In this document: positions 55,991 to 64,000 of the stretch, piece after piece | Layout of the letters: every line of letters starts with the position of its first letter | Position numbering within the stretch: the stretch's first letter is position 1 | Origin: Dipteronia dyeriana | Lineage: Eukaryota > Streptophyta > Magnoliopsida > Sapindales > Sapindaceae | Direction of reading: 5' to 3' | Assembly (NCBI GenBank): GCA_032871835.1 | Contig: CM065296.1 | Location: 1,622,001 to 1,686,000 of the forward strand | DNA: 64,000 bases | Position numbers and translations under genes: made by a program | The notes under the pieces: generated by a model | What the model saw: the letters and a program-made list of their open reading frames with translations, nothing else | Databases searched by the model: none | What the model was told of the DNA's origin: nothing

Positions 55991-56451
55991 TGCCCTTATT
56001 TTAGAGCAATCAGGAAAGGCAAGGAGGTAGAGTGGAATGATTAATGTAAACAGACATTCCAAAAGATCAAATAGTATATAGGAAAAGCACCAATCCTATC
56101 TAAACCCTTGGAAGGAAAAATACTCTACCTATACCTGTCAGTCACAGCTGTGGCAATGGGGTTAGTGCTGGTTAGGTTGGACGAGAGAGTAAAAAGGCCA
56201 GTATATTACACTAGCAAGGCTTTACTACCAGTTGAAACGAGATACTCACCGAGCAGATGACATAAGCACTAGTAACAGCAGCGAGACTCTATTTTCAAGC
56301 TTAAAAGATCGAGGTCTACACGGACTACCCACTGAAGAAAATTCTATCCAAACATGAAGTGTATAGGAGGCTAGTCAAATGGGCAATGGAGTTGAGTGAA
56401 TTCGATAGAGCATACCTGCCAAGAGCCGTAATAAAAGGGCAAGCTGTAGCC
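55991..56451 (+). pseudogene. G2 RNase H, cut by G4
   Basis: EVYTDYPLKKILSKHEVYRR, LVKWAMELSEFDRAYLPRAV and IKGQAVA are the C-terminal part of the first RNase H domain of the Tat group. The next expected residues (a DFLAE/DFIAE-like motif) are missing because the G4 LTR starts here. Confidence 0.82.
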
Positions 56452-56805
56452 TGGTCGGAGCGATTTATATACCTTTTGAGATCCCCATTTTCTAGCTTTT
56501 GTTCGTTTTTTCGAGTATATTTTGGTATTTGATATGTCTGTGAGTCTAGTGTAGGTATATGTTCCCTACAAAAGGTATTTGAGCTTAATTGAAGAGTTTT
56601 GGAGGTTAAATGACAGAATTTGGAATAGCTTGTACAGACACCTAAACTTTGGAAGGTCATATCTCTCTCCTCTGATCGAACTACATCGCCCATAACCACT
56701 TTTCGAAAAGTTCCGGAGGTCTTCTTTCCAACACACTTTACAGATCGTGATTCTAAGGTTTTTAAAGAAAGTTATGACCGTTTTTTTAATAGTGCACAGA
56801 GAAGT

Positions 56806-56842
56806 GCGGTACGCAACCGCGCGAGACAAAGTTGCGTACCGC
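56806..56842. repeat. Perfect 12-bp hairpin in the G4 5' LTR
   Basis: GCGGTACGCAAC (56806-56817) and GTTGCGTACCGC (56831-56842) are exact inverted repeats around a 13-nt loop. The segment is absent from the 3' LTR. Confidence 0.97.
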
Positions 56843-57000
56843 GTTTTTGGGCAGTAAGCTCTAAAAAGTGATGTATGGTATGCTATGTTGATACGTACAA
56901 CACATCAAACCACACATCTGAGCAGAAATGTATTTTTCAACCATTTTCAGAGGGGTATTCTTGTCTTTTCACCCAAAAGTCATGCCCTAACCTCCCACAC

Positions 57001-57008
57001 TATAAATA
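57001..57008 (+). promoter_or_regulatory. TATA box in the G4 5' LTR
   Basis: TATAAATA after CCTCCCACAC, repeated in the same context in the 3' LTR at 61524-61531. Confidence 0.65.
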
Positions 57009-58562
57009 CCTCATTTTCTCCTCATTCTTCAGATATCTCTTCCCCTATTCTCTCCCCTTTTCTCATGCCCAAACTCTTTTTCTCTTCATCTTCTTCATAC
57101 TTATCCATCTTCTTCACCAAGAAAGGAGAGATTCAAGCTCCCATGGAGGATTTTCCTCCATAGGAGTTCACCATACACCTTCACCACCCTTTTTCACTTC
57201 CTCCATCACAATTTAGATTAGATTACAATGAAAATATGAGGGGTCTATGACCAAATTCGAACTAGGCATGGAAAGGAGCTCTTAGAGGGTTTTCTTCATG
57301 GGTTGTAACTCCTTTTACTCATTCTCTGTGTATTTCTTATTTTCTTAATTGTGTAATCACCATTTAGGATAATGTAAACCTACACTTGTGTAATAAATGT
57401 ATTGATTGTACTTAAATTCATTTGGGTTTTGTTTTGATCTTTGATATATGTGTTTTTATGCTCTTAATATGATATGTATGTGTATGAATTGTTAGAAATC
57501 AATATGTGTCCATGATTGGGTTTAGGAGTAGTTGTAATTTAGAGTAGAAATTAGATACCCATGATTGTTTATTGATTGATGGATGACTTAAAATTCCATG
57601 CATTGAGTCATTTGAGTAATAAGGATTTTATCCCCAAAGAGTAGAAAAGGTTTTAGTTCAGGCTTTTAGTTGCTAAATTGACATTGGTTCATATCCTTGT
57701 TCTTAATGGGTCTTTGTATTAAGACACGATTATCCATCTACGTGACCGGATTGGGTGATGAATTGATTGTGAAAAAATTCTCTAATCAAGAGGATGAACC
57801 TTTAACCTAAATTGAATGTTCTTAATGTTATAACAATCACATTGTTGCATGTAGTTGTTAGGTAAACTTGTTTCCCATGTTTAGCCATCCTAGGGAGTTA
57901 ACTAAACCGAATCTTTGATCTAGAAGTAACGACCACAGTAATTTTTTTGTGTTTGTGTAGTTATATGGATATTTTGAATGCTTAAAGTTTTTGCTTAATT
58001 GATCATTTTGTAATTAATCCATGGTTAGATGCTATGTACCGAGAGGAGACGCGTTTGACAATACTGGGTTCGATTTGTATTACACGTGCTTAATGGGTTC
58101 ATATATATTGTCTGGATTGCTCGAGAGAGATTTTGGTTATATATGGATACTATATCTAAGACATCGAGAGAGATTAGAGATTATTTAAGGGGATACGAGC
58201 CTATGTATACTTGGACATTTGAGGATTAGGTGAGTCTAAAACGTAATTAGGAGGATTGTCATGGTTTAGTCGTTTCCCTATTGTAACCAAATTTCATGCA
58301 TATCTCTCTTCCATCTATCATTGTTTATATCATTTATTTAAGTTATTTACTTATATTATTATTCACTTTCCCGCACATGAAACACACGAGTCTGCTCGGA
58401 GTGTTGTAATAATAGCTACAATTAGAGACGATCGGTGAGTTCCACCTCTTTGTGGATAGATCCCTTGCTTGCCGTTGTACTAGTCTCTGTGACTTGCGCC
58501 CTTGTGAGGCCGAACTTAAATGTTCACATTTGATGATACTGCAATGACGTGTCCCCATCAAA

Positions 58563-58583
58563 TTGATGCCGCTGTCGGGGAGG
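58563..58583 (+). other. G4 primer-binding site
   Basis: TTGATGCCGCTGTCGGGGA follows the LTR after two bases. It resembles the TTGGCGCCGTTGCCGGGGA primer site of Athila/Tat elements with transition changes. Confidence 0.65.
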
Positions 58584-61024
58584 TAGCGCATTCATTGATT
58601 GTTGATAGCTTTAGCTTCCATTTTAACGATTTTTATTGCTTTGATGAGTAGATTGTTATGTTAAAAATAAGCATCTCTTTTACTCATGTCTTTCATTGTG
58701 TGCACGACAATGTTTAGGCTAGGTTATGGAGTTGTTAGTCGTGTTTTGTTATTTTATTTATAACATATGCATTTGATTGCTTTTTGAGTTGTGCTTGCGT
58801 AAGGATTTGAAACTATCAGGTTGGAAAGACCACGTGACTCTTGAGAGCTAGGTGTGCGTCTCTCGCACCGCAACAACTCTCCAAATGAAACGGCAACGCC
58901 ACGAAGGCCATGTGGCTACAGCCATAAGAGGTTTCCTCTAAATTTTGAGCTTAAATTTGATTGCTTGTAGAGTAATTGTCTACTTGGGCGGGAACCGCCC
59001 ATGCATTTAATGTTAGGAATGCTATTCTTATTTTCTTTTATTTTCATTTATGTTTAGATCTAAGAGTGGATTTGTGTTGTGCTTATATCTTAAAGTGTTT
59101 GTTTTAGACAATTTTCAAATCTCTGAAAAAAGTGCCTTGTTTTGAATATTCTTGAGACAAATGTTTCTTTAAAACTGTACTTATTGGTGAGGAAATTAAT
59201 TTTTCTGCTAACTTTGTGTTCTTCAATTTTTCGTTATGATTCTGAATATATAAAGAACACAAAATTATGGACGGTATTTTAAAAGTTATGATCATTTCTT
59301 CGATCAAAGGTCAAGGGTGATGCCCTGTTTTTCAAAACTGCACATACACTGTTTTCATTGTCCATTTTCACACTTTTCTAATCCGAATTTTGAAATATTT
59401 TATAAGTGAAAAGTGTGTATGTATATGTCTACTTGATGGTGTTAAAATTTTGTCAAATGATATTGAGTTCTTTCAAAGATACACACCAAAGAGTGGACAA
59501 TAGATGAACTTGAATTTTGACAGTTTTTGAAATTTTTGGCCTCCATGTTGAGTTGCTTTCTTTTGTGTGTCGGTAGAGACATGCATAGTATGCTTTTAGC
59601 TCCATGCATCACTTAAATTTGCTTGTATAGTGTCAATCTTTTGATGTTGAGGTGGATAGAACTCTTTGCTTGTTTAGCTTAGGAAAATAGTGGAGACTAC
59701 CCGTGAGCTACACTTAAGTCTAAAAAGCGAAATTTATGGGTTTTGTTTCTACTCTTTAAACACTTTCCGATTTTGTTCTTAACTGTGATCTCATTGTACT
59801 TCAAATTTGCATTGATTTCCATAGAACTTTATTATGCTGACTGCTTGTTGAGATTTATATTCCCTTGTTAGATGGACTTTTAGAAATGATTTTGGATTTG
59901 AGAGTGTTCTTAAACTCCATAAATAGCCCATACACTCCCACGTCCCTATGTGTGCTTACATTGTAAAAATTTGAGGCCAAACACTAAACCTACATACACC
60001 TTCCAACCCAAACACAAGTCATACCCTTGTTATTGATCATGTTAAGGTGTATAGCTTTAGAGAAGTTATATTTTGCTCTAAATTTTGTAAATGTGTACTT
60101 AGGCAATTATGTGTAAATGTGCAAAGGCAAGGGCTAAAAAAAATAGAAAGAAAAGAAAGTAAGTGTGAATTATAAACACTTAAGCCTTCAAATTCTTCAA
60201 ATGTAAAGTTATTCACCAATGAGTACAAGTGTAGCCCAAATGTGCAATGTAAAGTTTAGTGCCTAGTCACTTGTGATGTAATGTGTTTTAGAGCTAACTA
60301 AAGTATTGTAATATGTATAAACACCTTGGCATGATTAGTAACTTTATCCTTCCCACTCTTACCATATCTCCAACCCATACACTACCACAAATCACCTTGG
60401 CTCTAATACAAGTGAGGGAAAGTCCATTTGATCTCTTAGAAAGTCTATATTGGGAATATGACTCAATGCATGCTCTTTCCATGTTCATGACATTTCAATT
60501 CTTTCCATGAGATCTATCACTATAAAATGTGCTTCATTGAATATACTTATATGCGATATATTAGATTCCATGAACATAACATACAAATCTCATGTGTTTG
60601 CTAGAGAGTGATCGCCTAGGTTCTGAGTGAAAAAATCATACTGAAATCCGGTGAGGATTAGAGTCGAGGCGAATTTTATCTTGAGCATTCGAGCGTTTTT
60701 GTTTTTTAAACAGAAAGCATCCTAAGTATTGACATACTTGCATTGTGTGAAGCATTGTTATTGATTGGTATATTTGAGATACTAGCATGCATGTATTCTT
60801 TATTTGGTATGTTTGGATTGCATCTCAACTTTCCTGCAGAGTAATATGTTTGTGGGTGTTCGTATCTGTAAGCCCTCAGAAGACAAAACTTCTTCATCTA
60901 GGGAACGCCTAGTGGTTGAAAGGCTTGTGGCACGTGCTAAGTGTCATCGTGTTTCCTATACAAGTGGACAAGACTAGCTTAGTTTTTAATTACGTTTATT
61001 TTGTTTGACTGTTTTTCGTTCTAG

Positions 61025-61063
61025 TTTTGCTCGAGGATGAGCAAAAGATAGGTTTGGGGGTAT
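61025..61063 (+). other. G4 hairpin and polypurine tract
   Basis: TTTTGCTC (61025-61032) and GAGCAAAA (61039-61046) form an 8-bp stem with a 6-nt loop, followed at once by AGGTTTGGGGGTAT (61050-61063), the polypurine tract ahead of the 3' LTR. Confidence 0.85.
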
Positions 61064-62893
61064 TGATCGGAGCAATTTATGTACCTTTTGAGATCCCCAT
61101 TTTCTAGCTTTTATTCTTGTTTTCAAGTATATTTTGGTATTTGATATGTTTGTGAGCCTTGTGTAGGTACATGTTCAATACGGAAGGTATTTGAGCTTAA
61201 TTGAAGAGTTTCAGAGGTTAAAGGGCAGAATTTGGAATAGCTTGTGCAGACACCCAAACTTCGGAAGGTCATATCTCTCTCCTCCAATCGAACTACATCT
61301 CCCATAACCACTTTTTGAAAAGCTCTAAAGGTCTTCTTTCCAACACACTTTACAGATCATACCACGTTTTTGGGCAGTAAGCTCCAAAAAGTGATGTGTG
61401 GTACGCTGTGTTGATGTGTACAGCACATCGAACCGCACATCTAGGTACAAATGAGTTTTTCAACCATTTTCAGAGGTGTATTCTTATATTTTCATCCAAA
61501 AATCTTGCCCTAACCTCCCACACTATAAATACCCTCTTTTCTCCTCATTCTTCAGATATCTCTTCCTCTCTTCTCTCCCCATTTCTCACGCCCAAACTCT
61601 TCTCTCTTCCATTTTCTTCATCTTCTTTCATCTCTTGCTCCCATAGAGGTTTTTCCTCCATGGGAGCTCATCAAACATCTCTACCTCACCACTATACACT
61701 TTCTTCATCCATCTTAGAGTAGATTACAAAGGAATTAGGAGCCAAATTCGAGCTAGGAAGGCTATGAGCATCTTTGGAGGACTTGTCTTCAAGGGTTTAC
61801 TCTTATTTACTCATTTATTTGTATTTCTTGTTTTCTTTGATGTATTCCACCAATTTGGGGATATTGTAAACCTACACTTGTGTAATAAATGTATTGATTG
61901 TACTTAAATTCATTTGGGTTTTGTTTTGCTCTTTGATATATGTGTTTTTATGCTCTTAATATGATATGTATGTGTATGAATTGTTAGAAATTAATATGTG
62001 TCCATGATTGGGTTTAGGAGTAGTTGTAATTTATAGTAGAAATTAGATACCCATGATTGTTGATTGATTGATGGATGACTTGAAATTCCTTGTATGTGAG
62101 TAATTTGAGTAATAGGGATTTTAGCCCCAAATAGTAGAAACGGTTTCAGATCAGGCTTTTAGTTGCTAAATTGACCTTGGTTCATATCCTTGTTCTTAAT
62201 GGGTCTTTGTATTAAGACACGATTATCCATCCACGTGACCAGATTGGGTGATGAATTGATTGTGGAAAAATTCCCTAATCAAGAGGATGAACCTTTAACC
62301 TAAATTGAATGTTCTTAATGTTATAACAATCGCAGTGTTGCATGTAGTTGTTAGGTAAACTTGTTTCCCATGTTTAGCCATCATAGGGAGTTGACTAAAC
62401 CGAATCTTTGACCTAGAAGTAACGACCAACGACCAACGACCTTTCTTTTGTGCTTGTGTAGTTATATGGATGTTTTGAATGCTTAAAGCTTTTGCTTAAT
62501 TGTTCACTTTGTAATTGATCCATGATTAGATGTTATGTACCAAGAGGAGACGCGTTTAACAATGCTTAGATAAACATTCACTATGCTTGACTAGAAAGTG
62601 CTAGAACCACTAGGCTAGCGTATAGGGCTCGATTTGTATTCCACGTGCTTAATGGGTTCATATATATTGTCTGGATTGCCCGAAAGAGATTTCTGGTAAA
62701 TATTGATACTATCTCTAAGACATCGAGAGAGATTAGAGATTAATTAAGGGGATACGAGCCTATGTATACTTGCACATTTGAGGATTAGGTGAGTTTAGAA
62801 TGTAATTAGGAGGATTGCCACGGTTGAGTCATTTCTCTAGTGTAACCAAATTTCATGCATATCTCCATTCCATCTATCATTGTATATATCATT
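61064..62893 (+). repeat. G4 3' LTR, interrupted
   Basis: Begins TGATCGGAGCAATTTATGTA and follows the 5' LTR closely up to CATATATCATTT at 62893, including the TATA box at 61524-61531. Then unrelated sequence starts with TGTTAGAATT. The last 230 bp or so of the LTR are missing in this window. Confidence 0.88.
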
Positions 62894-64000
62894 TGTTAGA
62901 ATTATGTTCGATAGCAATAGTGTAATATTGTAATTAACAATCTTTTTCATATAAATAAAGTGATTTCTAGTTTAACAAATCCTATAGCATTTATAGTTTA
63001 ATTATTATAATTCTCAAAAGTAAATAATCATAAGGTCAAAAGACTGAGAAAAGAAGAATTATTCATACATCTAGATATGTATGAGGTAGACACAATTCTT
63101 TAGTTAGTCTTGAATAATATTCACAACTTAAGATAAAAGGTTGGACGCCTTTATCTTGTCAAAGTTGTAGATTCTTTTGCTAGCATTTAAATGGGATCAA
63201 ATGTGTTATGATGAGTCTAAAATCATCAAAGTGTGGTGTCTTTGGGCAAAAGAATCTAGTGCACTGGGTGCATTGAATAGGATCAAAATGAAATACTTTA
63301 TCTAGAACCGTCATTGGATAAAAGTTTTCATTTGAAGACAATCGGAGAGTCTATCTCAATCATGAGATAAATGATGGACTTATGGTTGTAAGTGTTATCA
63401 TTTGAGCTATCAATGAGTACGATTATATAGCATAGTCTATCCTCGATAGTTTGTTGGTATTCATTTGTTAATCGATAGAGGAATTCATTTATAGATATGG
63501 ACATCGTGGCTACATTTATTGAATGAGAGTAGAATACCATCATATGGATGTTTTGAGGTATTGGATATTAAATCTTAACGTTAAGTTTTCAATAGTGTCT
63601 ATTGAAACATAGCTTCTGGACAAGTCAAAATATCCAAGCTCAAAATGTGGTCATATGAGTAAATATGGTAACTTGGAGAGCTATAGGCGGTCTATGAGCT
63701 CTTGGCGATTACTGGTTTTCTTCACGAGGATAAACTTTGTCCAATAATGTCTTCTAGGGTATGAGTGAGTAACATCAACTTATTCTATCTTTATTTAAGA
63801 GTTCAATTTTAGTTCTTTAGTGGAATTAACTAAAATTAAATAGATCGGGCCTAAGTGAATCATTTGTTGATTGTGATTGGGTTGTGTCTATTGGAGCTTA
63901 AATTTAGATAGCCCACCAAGATCCTCAATCCACACGAACTTGCATGGATCACTTGATATATTCTCCCGGACCAATTTAGGAGTCCATCTAGAATTGTATT
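62894..64000. mobile_element. LTR-like end of a further element
   Basis: TGTTAGAATTATGTTCGATA begins exactly where the G4 LTR match is lost. A TG start, AT-rich non-coding content and no protein homology over 1.1 kb fit the LTR of a Copia-type element. Neither a CA end with primer site nor a polypurine tract appears before the window edge, so class and orientation are open. Confidence 0.4.

Larger units (their letters stand above)
51617..56451 (+). mobile_element. Gypsy retrotransposon G2, 5' part
   Basis: Begins with its 5' LTR (51617-52399) inside the G1 3' LTR and runs plus-strand through gag, protease, RT and part of RNase H. At 56451 the G4 LTR interrupts it. The remainder (rest of RNase H, integrase, 3' LTR) must lie beyond G4, to the right of this window. 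It is a Tat-like element, related in LTR sequence to G3. Confidence 0.88.
56452..58560 (+). repeat. G4 5' LTR
   Basis: TGGTCGGAGCGATTTATATA to GTGTCCCCATCA. A TATA box TATAAATA is at 57001-57008, followed by a CT-rich stretch. Relative to the other LTR it has an extra segment with a hairpin near 56750-56842 and lacks about 62 bp present at 62565-62627. Small frames in it (56875-57216) are not conserved as protein. Confidence 0.88.
58561..61063 (+). other. G4 interior, non-coding
   Basis: Starts with the primer site and ends with the polypurine tract. Between them I see no protein motif on either strand. The A box/B box pattern of a tRNA or SINE is also absent. The interior is T-rich in its first part and near 60600-60900 contains AGGATTAGAGTCGAGGCGAA. 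Confidence 0.65.
56452..62893 (+). mobile_element. Non-coding LTR element G4 (LARD-like)
   Basis: 5' LTR 56452-58560 (2109 bp), 3' LTR from 61064 to at least 62893, primer site at 58563-58583, polypurine tract at 61050-61063. The 2.5-kb interior has no gag or pol homology and no frame longer than about 70 codons. Long LTRs with a non-coding interior define LARD-type non-autonomous elements that depend on a Gypsy partner; the primer site is of Gypsy (Athila/Tat) type. The LTRs are similar but differ by two large indels. The 3' LTR is interrupted at 62893. Confidence 0.82.

Noticed and set aside
56875..57216. Open plus-strand frames in the G4 5' LTR, with a partial counterpart at 61396-61722
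   Set aside because: The two LTR versions do not keep the same reading frame, so coding use is unlikely.

Overview
The window is plant nuclear DNA, almost certainly angiosperm, and is nearly all transposable elements. The evidence is TG...CA LTRs with initiator-Met or Tat-type primer sites, a PIF/Harbinger transposon with a Myb-like ORF1, an integrated plant pararetrovirus of the Caulimoviridae, several MITEs, and one recognisable host gene, a FLOWERING PROMOTING FACTOR 1-like (FPF1-like) gene on the minus strand at 17704-18016. There are no bacterial features. Nearly every element frame carries stops or frameshifts.

Left part (1-6190): remnants of a minus-strand Gypsy element (gag leader with a coding tandem repeat, an LTR at 797-1779, then spacer arrays), a degraded copy and a good copy of a non-coding family with A/T-rich minisatellites (3531-4340 and 5021-6048), and two weak SINE-like pieces. 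Centre-left (6195-17549): one large PIF/Harbinger element with TIRs and a TAA target duplication. It encodes a broken Myb/SANT ORF1 and a broken DDE transposase. A 5.47-kb minus-strand Copia element with 5-bp target duplication CAAAT sits inside it, within one copy of a short tandem duplication. Next come a TA microsatellite, the FPF1-like gene with a 1-nt frameshift right after its start, and a 1.44-kb non-coding TIR element.

19979-26983 is an endogenous pararetrovirus: the 3' part of one copy (capsid, protease, RT, RNase H, C-terminal Cys/His motif), the intergenic promoter and primer-site region, then the 5' part of a second head-to-tail copy (movement protein, capsid). It ends in an inverted piece of the intergenic region. 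27099-31134 holds a 171-bp foldback MITE, a third member of the minisatellite family and two more MITEs.

31135-64000 is a nest of LTR retrotransposons. A Tat-like Gypsy (G1, plus strand) has a 9.7-kb Copia (minus strand, target duplication AATTA) in its 5' LTR. A second Gypsy (G2) lies in its 3' LTR. G2 is cut within its RNase H region by a non-coding, LARD-like LTR element (G4, 2.1-kb LTRs). The 3' LTR of G4 is in turn entered by what looks like the LTR of a further element running off the right edge. G1 also has, antisense between integrase and 3' LTR, traces of an intron-containing additional gene.

Nothing here looks like an intact autonomous element. Many premature stops can be explained by C-to-T changes (CAA, CAG, CGA or TGG to stop), as expected for methylated, silenced repeats.
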